Shown: piece after piece, positions 30,011 to 41,010 of the stretch
Numbering within the stretch: the first letter of the stretch is position 1
How the letters are laid out: the number at the start of each line of letters is the position of its first letter
NCBI GenBank assembly: GCA_025667525.1
Contig: CM046876.1
Coordinates: 24,515,224 to 24,579,223 of the forward strand
Source of the DNA: Glebionis coronaria
Taxonomy: Eukaryota; Streptophyta; Magnoliopsida; Asterales; Asteraceae
Direction: 5' to 3'
Length of the DNA stretch: 64,000 nt
Position numbers and translations under genes: made by a program
The notes under the pieces: generated by a model
Database searches by the model: none
Told to the model about the DNA's origin: nothing
Seen by the model: the letters and a program-made list of their open reading frames with translations, nothing else

Positions 30011-30106
30011 TTATAATTCTCGTCTACGTCGTCGATTCCTTCGATTACGATTGCGTCGATTCGAAGCTTCGCTAGAATTGGAATAATCCTTCGATCGAGT
30101 GCGCAT
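30011..30106 (-). pseudogene. Upstream N-terminal part of E2 gag, cut off by a stop
   Basis: An ATG at 30106 begins MRTRSKDYSNSSEASNRRN, a start typical of Athila gag (MRTRS). The frame is the same as gag but meets TAA at 30011-30013, after which 14 codons run in frame to the Met at 29968. The Arg-rich N-terminus is thus separated from the rest by one nonsense codon. This copy is inactive, or translates from the internal Met. Confidence 0.65.
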
Positions 30107-30933
30107 GCACTAAGCGTAGAATGGGTGGTAGCAAAGAAGATTCTTTTTGCGGTTTTTCGATTTTTTCAATTTTTTTTGGTTTTTGATTGTTTTTTAATTT
30201 TTTTGGATTTTTGAATGTATTACGTAGACACAAATCTACAAATCTCTCTTCGAATCGACTTTTTCGATTAAAGGAGCCTCAAAGAATGAAAATTATCACG
30301 TGGAGTGAACGCTTTCGATGACTTTAGAACGTTGGTGGAACACCAAAACGTTCAAGAGGGTTTAATCTTGAAAACAAGCAAATATAATATACGTAGATAA
30401 TACTTGGGCGGCAAACCCTCGATTAGCCCTCGTTCTCAAAACACGCACAAGCAAGCGGGGAAAACGAGGCGGCGCTAAGCACTTAAGAGCCTTTTTCCCT
30501 TAGGTCGTGAAATACAACCGCCTTATACCCACCTTATAGTTTGTGTTAATTGAAATTAAGCCTCACGAAAGTATTTATCTATTTTGCCTTTAAACTTTTG
30601 CTTTGGATTCGAATACAATGATCGAGTGATGAAATCCCGAATCAAGGTTGCGTTTTCACGCTTTTGGAGTACTTGTATATTTATTGTTCTTACGTAGTAC
30701 AATATAGTAATAATATATTCACAAGAAAAACGAAAACCAATATATCTACAATATAGTAAAAGATTGTTGTGTGTTTAACTTAGGAAAATTAAACACGATT
30801 TATTTGGATATTATAATATAGTAATGAAAAATAACAAAAATGAGTGTGTGCGTTTATGTACGCTTTCCAAAAATTGAAAAGCAAAACCGCACTACTCACA
30901 AACACGATACTAATAATGGCAACACTAAATACC
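30107..30933 (-). other. E2 5' untranslated leader
   Basis: Between the primer site and the gag start there is about 0.83 kb with no supported frame, T-rich on the plus strand near 30150-30230. Leaders of this length are ordinary for Athila-like elements. Confidence 0.6.
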
Positions 30934-30951
30934 TCCCCAGCAGCGGCGCCA
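30934..30951 (-). other. Primer binding site of E2 (Asp tRNA type)
   Basis: Minus strand TGGCGCCGCTGCTGGGGA, six bases inside the 5' LTR, differs by two or three bases from the Asp-tRNA complement used by Athila elements. It marks the 30958 LTR as 5'. Confidence 0.88.
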
Positions 30952-30957
30952 AAAATT

Positions 30958-33900
30958 TGATGTGTAGTAAATCGTACACGTTTTAGGAAAAACGCGTATG
31001 CGTGGCAAGTATTAAGTTGTACGCTTTAGGAAAAACGTAAAACCGAATAAATGCGGGTTCGTTCTCAAAGGAGGTGTGTGTATTAATGTGCCAATATATA
31101 AAATAACAATGTTTGGATTAGTGACGTTTTTGGTTTACAAGAGAAAAAAGTAAAGACGAGCTACGACTACGATTAATCTACGACGTTGACGTAAAATGCG
31201 AACGTAAATACGTAAAACGTGACAAAATTAAAAATTAAACCTAAAAATAAATTTAAAAGATTAAACTAAGTCTAAAATAATATAAATAAGAATTAAAATC
31301 CAACAAATATATTTTAAAACCTTTTATTAATTAAATATTCGATTTTAAATGCTAATTAAAGCCCTAAAATTAAATATAATTAACAAAATGTCCAAAATAT
31401 AATTTCATTGAAAACATAAGTTACTTATATTATTAAATGACTAAAAGGTATTTTTCCTAAATTTTAAAAACTATTTTTCTATTTTTTAATCACTAAAAAC
31501 TATTTTTAAACTAAAATAATTATAAAAAATAATAAAATAATGCCAAAAATAATTTGACAATTTTTATAATCCTAAATTATCCTAAAGAATAGTATAAAAA
31601 TGAAAAAGTTTGAAAAATGTAAAATTTTGCACTAAAAGACAAAACAGTTTAATATTAAAACCCTAATTAAACTAATTTAATTATAAAAAATAATTAAAAA
31701 GTGAACAGTGAAATAATTTTTAAACTAAAAATCTTAAATTAATTTTCTAAGTCTAAGAAAATTTTTAAAACTGAAAAATATTAATTTTTCACACTAAATG
31801 CCAAAAATAGTAAGTAAAAAGTTAGTTAAAAATAGCTATAAATCCTAAAAAATACTTAATGAATAGTAAATTAAAAACTAATTATACTAAAAAATCAGAA
31901 ATTAAATAAGAAAAATAATGAAACAAAAATGAAGTGCTAATTCCTAAATTTGATCACTAAAGACAAAAATTCAAGAAAACTGACAATGACACTTGCTTTG
32001 TTTCTGTCTTTTAGTGTAGCAGTACTAACCAAAGTACTACCAGTGGGAACTTGGTTCCCACTGCTAGTTCTAAAAAATTGACAGCAGAAGGATAAGCTTA
32101 GGGAAGCTTATTGATGGCTTTTTACTGGACAAGAAGGCACCCCTACACTCAGTCGAGTGTAGGGAGTTTAGATAAGCAATAAAACATCACTTTCTTCACA
32201 AAAATCAAACACAAATGCACAATCAAAGTGACTGTTTAAGCTATAAGGTTTCTGTGAACAGTGACTGAACTATTGTGCACAAATACGAATTTTAAGGCTC
32301 AAATCTGGCACATAGATGGTCCAAACAACAAACAAGCTAAATATAAACTTAACTTAACCTACTTCCTATTGGTGAACAAGATTTGATTGCAAAGTTTAAA
32401 CTAAATCATGCTCAAAAAGGGGCTTACTGAATTTAAGCTATAAAAACCAAATTATAGCATGCAATCACTTTAAAAACCCACCAATCTTGCAACTAATGAC
32501 TGATTACTCCTATATCTACCCTACAGAAGCATGTTAAACAAGTTCATAACCCAAGAATTGTCACCAAACTCAAGTAAAAACCAAATCCAAACACCCCCTT
32601 ATTTACTGAAATCCATTAATTAACAACACAACTTCACACAAACTCAAACTAAACTGATTCAAATTACTTCTAATATGCATACCAATCCTAAAATAGTAAT
32701 ATCAAACAAGAAATTTAACAATTAATCAGGCAACACTCATACACACATAGATCACATAAAATACTAAAAAAAACAGCTAATGGGGTTCAAAGCCTTTACC
32801 TGGGTTGATGCATTCCAAAAGGTGTATGGTTGAGCTTATGGGAGCTTATGGAAAGGTGTTGATGTAGAGAAATGGCAAGGTGGGGACTACAACAGTCCCA
32901 AACACCCTTATATCTTTCAAATGAGCTTGCAACCTTTGAACCTGCCAAAAGTGATAAAGAAAAAGTGACATGAGACAAAGCTTATAGGCTATAAGCTAGC
33001 TTATGGATTAAGCTGCTTAAAGCTTATGAGCTTATAAAGTATAAGACAAAAAAAATAAGATGCTATTTTTTCTTTCAAACCAATAAACTTTAAACTTCAC
33101 AAAATTTTGGCAAAAAGATTTGATGAAAGCTGAAATCAAACCCTCATTCCACTTTCACTTCATTTGGGTTTGAATTCAAGCTGTTGAAAAAAAACTCTTG
33201 CAAAATTCTATGAAAAACGATTTTTTCTTGAAAATCCTTGGAACATTAATACTAAAGAAACCTTAACCAATCTTGCATAAAACGTGAAACTTTAAGCTAA
33301 ATTACACTAAAAACATGTTTAAAATGGAACTCAGATTGCATAAAGAATTAAAATTTCATTTTCATTAATTTCTTAAAAACTTTTATACAAAACTGGAACA
33401 AAAAACTTGTCACGGGTCGACATAGCTTTATATAGGGAATAAAAGAACAATCTAGAATGCTGAATAAAAAATTACTGAATATAAACCCTAATTCTCTAAA
33501 ATCCCTAAAAAGTCCCTGGTCAAAGTCTTGAGAATTTGGTCTTTGTGCCCCATTTGATGATGCAGCTATAAAAATGATCTTGAGTCGTTCATTTGGTCCT
33601 TTGGGACCAAGGAATGTGACTTGGAGCGTTGATGGACTGGGGGATTCGTTCTTTGCCATTTCTAGTGTAGCACGGGACAAACGTGGGGGCCATTTGGGTG
33701 ATTGGGGAATAGTTTTGTGAGGTGGGTTTTGATTAGGCCAAGGTCAATCACCATTCTGGATATAATTGAGTCAAACCCCTTTGATTTGTGGGTTTTAGGA
33801 TTAGGGTTCTTGGGGGTTAAGAGAGGATGAACATGTGTGTTTGATTGTAGATTAAGTTTGTTAAACATGTTTCCCTCTCAAAAATATATATATAAACGGT

Positions 33901-34565
33901 TTAAATTGTTAAGTGGGGGTTTTGACTTTGGTTTGACCATTGTTTATTTAAGTAAACAGATTGGTGGGGGTGACGTGGATGAAAGGGTAAATGTGATTGG
34001 GTGAGGGTTTAAGTGGGGTGAGGTGTCAGTAGGTGATAGGAGGGTTAGGGTTTTGTTGTCTGGCCGAATTGACCCCCTAATTCCCATCTTGTTGTCTCTT
34101 TGAATTAAAACAGCTAAAACTTTCCATCCTTTGAAAACAACTTTGCTCATCTTGTCACTTTTGGCACATACACATGTATAAACTTTCCAAGGGTCTTTCA
34201 TGTATCTTTGGCATTCTTCAAGGGCTAAATGTGTAAAGTCTTCAAACTTTAGGGACCCTATCCATATTTATGAATATTTGAGGGGTATAAAGTGTTAATC
34301 TTCAAACTTGGAGGACCAATGTTGCCAATTCTTCAAACTTCAAGGACTTGATAGGAAAATCATGATTCGGGTCCGGTTCTTTGTGCGACTTCGTTTCCCG
34401 TGTTCGTTTTTGCTTTATTCTTGTGATCCTTTGGTGAATTCACGATATCCGTACCTGAAATACACAATGAACAAATACAGGCACATTTTTGGGTATTTTG
34501 ACGATATTTTAAGCGTTTTAAGCCCGATTTGGACGATGAGACTATGTATAAATACAGTCTCATCA
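30958..34565 (-). repeat. 5' LTR of E2
   Basis: 3608 bp, TGATG to CATCA, partner of 20736-24334. It is followed by the duplication TATAT, after which E1's LTR resumes. Confidence 0.93.
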
Positions 34566-37224
34566 TATATAAAAAACTATTTTGTAATAAATCTAATTTA
34601 AATCTAATACTAATTTTAAGCTAAAACAACTTTTTAAATGAAATCTATTTTAAAAACTAAATTGTAAATAAGAATTTAAAATCTATAAAAAAAACTATTT
34701 TTAACTTAAACTAAAACGAAAATTAATTTATAAATTCCCAAAGTAAATAAAATTAAAATATTTTTTAGACTTTTTATATTAAAAAAACCGAGTTAGAAAG
34801 AAAATTAAAATAAACTTTTTAAATAAAATTTAAACTAACTAATCTTAATTAAACTTTTAAATGAAACTGTCAATAATTAACTTCCCTATATTAATTAAAT
34901 TGTGTAAGATAAAACCTAAATAAGATACTAGAGTAGATGGTTGAGTCGTCTGGCTGATAAGCGAGAGGTCCTGGGTTCGATTCCCACCCAGACCAAAATT
35001 TGCTATATATATATATTTCTTTTTTGGAATTTTTTTACTTTGGAATGATTTGAGAACCAACAGACCAATTGGATCTGTTGGCTTTTAACAGCTATAAATC
35101 AGCAGTTGAATAACCTAATTAAGCAGAACTGATAAACCACATAAGCTGATAATCCAAATAAGCATAAGCAAACTTATAAAATAATAAGCAGTATCTAAAT
35201 AAACAAATAAGCTGAATCTAATAAGCTAACTAAACAATAAATAAGCTGAAACAAATTAAGCTGAAAACAAATAAGATACTAATCAATAAGCACCTAAAAA
35301 AACAGATATAAGCTACTCGAAACCCAAACTCAGATACTAATAAGCAGATCCAAAAGTCCTATGAAACTAAACAATAAATAAACCTAAGCAAAGTAAAATT
35401 AATCAAATAAGCTAAGCAAACTTAAATCTACTATCACTCTAGCCAAACCGAGATATAAAAATCAGATATAAACAAATTTAAACAAAATAATAACAATCCA
35501 AATGAACTAATTTAAATAGACTCAAGCAGGCATCAATGAACCTAGCAGATTCGAACAGCCCTACCCAAACAGATAATCCCCAAAACCAATTAAAGAAAAA
35601 CTGATAAACTAATTAAGCATACACAATCTCACTGAAATACAAGCAGATAATAACTAAAACATAAAAATCAATTAACTACAAACTGAATAAAATAACAGAA
35701 AACAAACCTAATGGCGATACCCTTTGAGTAGAAGGTTGGCGCTGAGCCACCTTGTGAACCGAAACAATCAAACCAACACCACCTTATTTACCCAATATCC
35801 ATCATCATGATCTTTTGTTCGTCCACAGTAACCGAACCAATATATAAACTTTTTTATATATAATTTCCCAGTAGGGGAAATTATCTCTTAACTTTTATTT
35901 TAATAATTATTAAATCAAAACAGAATTAAAATTAAATTCAATAATAATAAATTGAGACAAGATCTTAATAAAACTGAAATTTCCTTAATATTAAAAAGAT
36001 TACAAAGCTTGATTAAAAACTAAAATTACAATAACCCTAATTCTATTTTCAGAAAATAAAAATTAAAATTAAAGAAAAGGAACACCCAATTACATGATAG
36101 GAGGGTTTTTTATAGGAGAACCCCAACAAACCCTCTTGATAGCTTCACTTGTAAGCATTGATTCTGAGCCGTAGATTCCTTATTTTCTTCTTTCTCTATC
36201 TTTTCTTCTAATCAAACGGCTGAGAAACGCCCTTGCATCCTAGGATTGCCAGCATGGCACTTGATGTGTTAGTTGTGTTAGTTTGGGTATGATGTGGAAT
36301 ATATTGATTGGTGGGATTGGAGAGATGTGTTGTTTCCACCAATCAAATCCTTAGGAATGGCCACGTTGGATGATGGGGGAAGGACCACAAGTGAGTGTAT
36401 GCTCCGATTTTTCTGGGGATTTAATCCAAACATGTGTGAATCACACGTTTGGATTAAAAGCCCCAATTTTTACTTGTGAATTTTTACTGATCTAGGATAT
36501 TAGGGTTTGGAAGGGCTGCGAGGTTTGGGGGAGGGAGATGACTGTGTGTGTGAAGGTAAAAACTTCGTTTGTATCGAAACATAATGGGGTGAGGGATAAA
36601 AAGTTTATTTATTTTGTTGGGTGGGTAAATGGGGACACGTGGGGTGAGGTGAGTTGACTGGGTTGTGAAAGTTGACCATGATACGTGTGTTGACTGCCAA
36701 AAACAAGCAAGAAATCGTTCCATGTGTTTGTTGAGATATGGGCTAGTGGCCCAAATTCTTGATTATTGCCTTGTGGCCCAAATTTCTTATATCCGTCCTT
36801 TTTACTAATCAAATGGGCCATATTGGGCCATTGGTAAAAAGTAAAGAAACCATTTTCCTTAAATGGGCTTTTGAGCCCATTTATCCGATGTGGGACCCAC
36901 TTGGCTCGAATATCGTCAAAAAATGATTAATTCCACTAAAACGAGCTCGATTCCGACTTTCTTGATCATTTCTTCAAAATTAAGTTGACTTTGTCGGTTT
37001 TCGTGATCTTCGGCACATTTGGTCTTTGACTTTGTCTTTGTCTCTTTTCTTCAACATTTGACCGTGAAATCCCGTGTTTTCTCTTCTTTTGATCATTTGT
37101 ACCTATTTAAACACAAGAACACAAAACCACGCGTAATTCCGACTTTTACGATATTAAACACATGATTAGGTCTTGTTTTTCCTTGATTTTAGTGGCAAAA
37201 GGATAAGTGTTTTCACACTTATTA
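34566..37224 (-). repeat. 5' LTR of E1, main part, resuming after E2
   Basis: Aligns with 11326-13974 of the E1 3' LTR, including the tRNA-like box (34930-34994, B box GGTTCGATTCC at 34974-34984), the AATAAGC-rich zone and the terminal CACACTTATTA. It ends directly at the second ACCCC duplication. Confidence 0.9.
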
Positions 37225-37347
37225 ACCCCGTACCGGAAACGATATCCAAACCACAATCTATACACCAATTAGCACATAAACAAGTAAAGACACGTAACTA
37301 GCACAAAATAAAACTAAGTGACGAACCTCAAAACCACGGTTTTCACA
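37225..37347 (-). repeat. Tail of the E0 5' LTR, resuming after E1
   Basis: GTACCGGAAACGATATCC through GACGAACCTCAAAA matches 3147-3246 of the E0 3' LTR. The last 14 bases differ at four sites and end TTTTCACA. It is followed by the GCGGG duplication. Confidence 0.92.
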
Positions 37348-37555
37348 GCGGGCTCCCTTAACGAACCGCGTACGGGAAAGCCATCTTTGACTTATTTTTT
37401 GTCTTTCTTCTTTGACCAGTGTATTGGTTAAGATTATTTGTTTACCCAATTTGGCTAAACATTCCCTAAAACCTTTTGTTTTCATTTCAAATCTTTGCCT
37501 TGTCTACTTTATTTAAATTCTTCTCTTTTAGGAGTTCTTCTCTTCATCCCTCATA
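37348..37555 (+). other. Right half of the E0 target; upstream region of the 37556 frame
   Basis: Continues the sequence interrupted at 428. GC-rich at first (aaccgcgtacggg), then T-rich before an ATG at 37556. No TATA box of good quality is visible. Confidence 0.45.
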
Positions 37556-38119
37556 ATGCCTAACTCTTCCCTTCCTAACCTTGAAATTTCTTTGTCACAA
37601 TCTTCTCAACCTAAAGCTTCTTCTTCTAAGCTTTCAAAGAAACCGAAAATCTCGGTTCGACCCGTTTGGATTAAGAAGAACACGAATTCTCATGATTCTT
37701 CTTCTCTAAAATCCTCCAAGAATTCTTCTTTCTCTCCGATTAAATAATGGAATGAGACTTACTTAAATCAAATTACCGGAGAAAAGGAAATTCTTCCACC
37801 ACCACCTAAACCTTTCAACTCTCCACAACTCAATGACATATCTTCATTTCCTAATCTCACTAGGCATTGTGAAAACATCTCTTATCCATTACTTCCCTCT
37901 CCACCAAACTCTCTTTTTGATGGACTTCCCCCATCTAATGACTTTGTTTTGCATCATGATTCCTCGTGTGCTTGTTGTCGATTTCAACAGATTAAACTTG
38001 CTCATATCTATGACAAGCTAATTTTCCTTGAATTCATCCTCACTCAACCTCCTCTCAAAGTTTTCGTTCCCGTGAACAAAACTTCGAGTGATGCTTCGTC
38101 GTCTTTCGTTTCCAACTAA
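37556..38119 (+). pseudogene. Ser/Pro-rich frame of about 187 codons with one stop, upstream of a Copia-type PPT
   Basis: An ATG at 37556 opens 63 codons (MPNSSLPNLEISLSQSS…), stops at 37745-37747, and the same frame then runs on to a stop at 38117-38119 (…EKEILPPPPKPF…, HHDSSCACCRFQQIKLAHIY…). The whole is Ser/Lys/Pro-rich with a small Cys/His cluster. I recognise no family. Its place between the expected pol and the PPT of a SIRE-type Copia element is where extra or envelope-like frames occur in that lineage, but I see no signal peptide or clear membrane segment. It may equally be an unrelated decayed gene. Confidence 0.5.
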
Positions 38120-38817
38120 GGCACATTTTGTACTTTAGTTGTTTGAGTCAATAAAACGTAAGCAGTCTTGGAAGATTATCACTATTAGAGTAGTTTATGC
38201 TTTGTGTTTTATTTTCTATATTTTCTTTTTTGCTTTAAATATTCATATTATATGTATGAATATATCTCTTGTATGTTATTTCATATTTGTGTAATATGAA
38301 TGTTATGTGTGTTATCTTTCCCACTAATTTTTTTCATACATATGTTAAAGAGTTGATCATGGTTAAAACTTACAATTAATTATGGGTGATTCCATGAATT
38401 CTAAATTTTAACCCCTTGACATTTTAATCATCTTTGATTGGTTTGGATGTTTCTTTTCTTTCTTTATTCCACCAATTGAACCTTGATGTTGTCAACACAC
38501 ACTCTTTGGACATACTTAGAAAATACTTGCTTCTAATTTGAGAATTTTTTTTTCTTCTCCCTCTCAAGTTAGTTAGTAGGTAGTGCACATATACATTGGT
38601 GTTTCTTTTCTTTCTTCTAACCTTTGTGTAGCATGTCACCTTAGCTCATTCACTTGGTGTCCCAAGCAAGGGGGAGTAAGCACCAAGGGAGAGCTACTAG
38701 CAAAGTTCGGTTCTTTTCTTCTTCAAAGACTTGTGCTAACCTTTTTGCTTCGATAAAAGGGAGAAATGATAGTGATAAACTCGTTAATAATTTGAATAAT
38801 TTTGTATTTTGCGTAAT
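38120..38817 (+). other. Non-coding stretch before the Copia PPT
   Basis: T-rich sequence without a supported gene. The word GGGGGAGTAAGCACCAAGGGAGAGC near 38669 is purine-rich, as is often seen in the 3' non-coding part of SIRE-type elements. Confidence 0.4.
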
Positions 38818-38832
38818 CAAAAAGGGGGAAAT
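38818..38832 (+). other. Polypurine tract of a SIRE-like Copia element
   Basis: AATCAAAAAGGGGGAAAT followed by CGTTAAC resembles the ATCAAAAAGGGGGAGAT-TGTTRA junction of SIRE-type Copia elements. The LTR's first T appears changed to C. It gives plus orientation. Confidence 0.6.
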
Positions 38833-39315
38833 CGTTAACGCCAAGCAATGTCTAAAAACATTGTTAGAACTAATTAATCTTTCTTAGTTTTGATCACGAG
38901 AAATTAAAAAGACTTCTATTGTCAAACACAATCATAAAACGAATTATCTAGCAAACACTATCATCAAGGTAATAATCATTACACTAACATATCTTAATCA
39001 TGCTTAGTGATCATAAAAGTGATTAGCCTTAAAACTCACTTTTATCAAATGTAACAAAAGATTTCAATAAACTTTATTTTTAAGAAAATATTTTATTAAA
39101 ATGAAAATATAAATTTGAATATGGCATATTCTAATTGCCATAATAATATCCTTTGAAGGTTTAAACAACCTCAGATATTTCAAATTCACTAAAATACAAA
39201 AAGGAGCGGAGTCTGCACTCCGTGGTTCATTAAATGCCTATGCGGTTCACTATCGATAAAGAATCGCCTAGGTAGCTAAGGAACCGCCCCCAGCTAGCCA
39301 TTAGGGTTATTCTTC

Positions 39316-39323
39316 TATAAATA
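39316..39323 (+). promoter_or_regulatory. TATA box in the Copia-like LTR
   Basis: TATAAATA, about 480 bases into the LTR and followed by a pyrimidine-rich stretch, suits the retrotransposon promoter. GC-rich imperfect repeats (gcggttc, gaaccgc) lie just upstream at 39215-39290. Confidence 0.65.
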
Positions 39324-39569
39324 GTGGATGAAATATGCATTTTAATCAACCCTTTTTGGACATCTCTTTTAGTCTTCTTTATCCTCTCTAATCCTAATCA
39401 TTTTTAAATGATAACTTAATATGTTAAGTATGTTTACTTACGAATATCCTCTTGATCTCCTTCTTTACCTTGTCCAAAGAGAAGATCACTCACACACTTG
39501 TGATGTGATTAAAGATGAAGCCTTGATGAAGATCATCCTCCCCTAACGGTCTAGTCATGATCATCATTT

Positions 39570-40110
39570 GTGTATTTGTGTCTTGTGTAGATCCAATGTA
39601 TTTATGAATACTTGGACTAGTTGTGTTCATCCAAGCTATGTGTGAATACTTGTATTAGAGCTATGTAAATCTTTTGCATATGTGTATGCTTGGGTTTATG
39701 TTGTGTAGATCCAAGTTACATGTGTGTACTTAAATAAGTTTAGTTGAGTTGTAATAAGTTGTGTTAGTTCTCACTAAACTCTAAAGTGATGTGGTTGTGT
39801 CTTGTAAGTTCTCACTAAACTATAAAGTGATGTGTAATTATGTTGTGTGAAGTTCTCACTTAGCTTCAAAGTGAAGAGTTGTGAAGATTGGTTCTAGCTT
39901 TGGATTAGAACTCGACATCTAGTCTTGTGCCGGAAAATGGTGAAGTGGGCAACATTCTGAAGATTGGTTCTAGCTTTGGATTAGAACTCGACATCTAGCC
40001 TTATGTCATAAAATAGTGAAGTGGTAGACGTTGTGTAGATTGGTCCTAGCTAAGATTAGGTCTCGACATTTAGCTTAGTGTCGGGAAATAATGTAAGCGA
40101 CGTTGTAAGG
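39570..40110. repeat. Three families of short tandem repeats in the Copia-like LTR
   Basis: First, GTGTAGATCCAA words about 39585-39720. Second, AGTTCTCACT…AAAGTGA, three copies near 39766, 39808 and 39851. Third, GATTGGTTCTAGCTTTGGATT…CTCGACATCTAG, three copies near 39889, 39961 and 40039, spaced about 75 bp. All lie downstream of the TATA box, in the R/U5 part. Confidence 0.8.
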
Positions 40111-40451
40111 TTTTCTCTGCCAAGAAGGGAGCTTGTGGATATAGTGGAAATCTCGAGTAAGGTGTACTCGAGGAGTGGAGTAGGAACGAGGATAGAGCCT
40201 CGTTGCCGAACCACTATAAATCTTTGTGTCTTCCTACTGGGTTGTTTTTTTCCTTACTCTTTACTTACATTCATCATCATTACACTTACTACTTATTGTT
40301 AATGCATTAGAATTGAACCTAATCATTATGCAACTAGCTTTCAAGTAAAAGATAGCTTTGGCACTCACCTAACTGAAAAGAATTTTAATTAGGAGATAAG
40401 CCGATGAGAAACTATTCAACCCCCCTTCTAGTTTCTATACTTTGGATTCAG

Positions 40452-41010
40452 AGTTGCTTGTACCTTGCAGTTGCCTTTTTAATTCGAAATGTCGTAGCCC
40501 TAAGGTTTCATCAGTCGACCCACTGTCCAAGGCTTTAACGATTATACCTAAATTCGCGACGATACTAGTTTTCAACTTTGAAGCCTCCAGCTTTTTATTT
40601 TTGACCCAGCCGTAAATAATGACTTTGAGGTCTTAGAGTTTTTTCTTAAATCGAATCATACTATTGCTATCAAAATGAGATGAAGAGCACCACGAAGATT
40701 TAATCATATCAAACCCGACGAAATCCAGCCATGAATGATAGAACCTAAAAGGAGTAGGCCCAAAAGCAACTAGAACTTCGCGGAAGAGGATAGGCTGATT
40801 ATCTGAGAGATGTCGATCTAGACAATTACCTGTAATAGAAGGAAACAAGGAAAAAAATACTATCGGATATCATAAACTTATCAAGTTTGCTCATTTTAGT
40901 AGCCGAATAGTGAGACCGTGTAAAAGAGTACCCCTTCAAAGGAACATCACAAAATTTGTTTTTTTTTCCAAAAAATTCATAGCACGAATGTAATTTCTTA
41001 ATTTTTTTTA
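40452..41010 (-). pseudogene. LINE-1 fragment: end of the endonuclease and linker
   Basis: Minus-strand frames match plant L1 ORF2 between endonuclease and reverse transcriptase: LKGYSFTRSH, SKLDKF, then CLDRHLSDNQPILFREV and FGPTPFRFYHSWLDFVGF, then SMIRFKKKL and WVKNKKLEASKLKTSI and ELKRQLQ. The HLSDNQP block holds the conserved Asp-His (here Asp-Asn) catalytic region of the AP-type endonuclease, so a key residue is changed. A frameshift lies near 40845 and a stop near 40633. It is truncated at both ends; the reverse transcriptase is absent. Confidence 0.85.

Larger units (their letters stand above)
20736..34565 (-). mobile_element. E2: RT-less Athila-type LTR retrotransposon nested in E1
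   Basis: Two 3.6-kb LTRs (20736-24334 and 30958-34565), each TGATG to CATCA, flanked by a perfect duplication TATAT (20731-20735 and 34566-34570). The minus-strand primer site TGGCGCCGCTGCTGGGGA is the type used by Athila elements (Asp tRNA). A PPT (AGTATGGGGGAG) adjoins the left LTR. The 6.6-kb interior encodes gag and an aspartic protease, then a long acidic region, but no reverse transcriptase, RNase H or integrase. It must therefore have depended on another element for copying. Confidence 0.92.
11132..37224 (-). mobile_element. E1: Athila-like Ty3/gypsy remnant nested in the E0 5' LTR
   Basis: The insertion interrupts E0's LTR and duplicates ACCCC (11127-11131 and 37225-37229). Its left LTR (11132-13974) matches the sequence that ends at 37224. 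The right LTR is itself split by E2. The plus-strand termini are TG and TTATTA rather than TG and CA, in both copies. A purine tract (minus strand GTGTAGGGGATT, 13975-13986) next to the left LTR gives minus orientation. The non-coding part after it resembles the same part of E2 (for example 14240-14400 against 24590-24740), so E1 belongs to the same Athila-like group. No gag or pol remains, and no primer site could be found near 20500, so the 5' interior has been lost. Confidence 0.85.
38833..40450 (+). repeat. LTR of a SIRE-like Copia element (3' LTR, ends approximate)
   Basis: About 1.6 kb following the PPT. It has a TATA box at 39316-39323, tandem repeats at 39570-40110, and ends in ATTCAACCCCCCTTCTA, a usual 3' end of SIRE-type LTRs. 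The exact borders are not fixed because no partner LTR is in the window. LINE sequence begins right after it. Its pairing with the flank at 1-428 is inferred. Confidence 0.6.

Noticed and set aside
40440..40455. TTTGGATTCAGAG after the Copia-like LTR, resembling an initiator-Met primer site, which would imply a second tandem element
   Set aside because: The same bases continue the LINE translation (ELKRQLQ...), so the LINE similarity explains them better.
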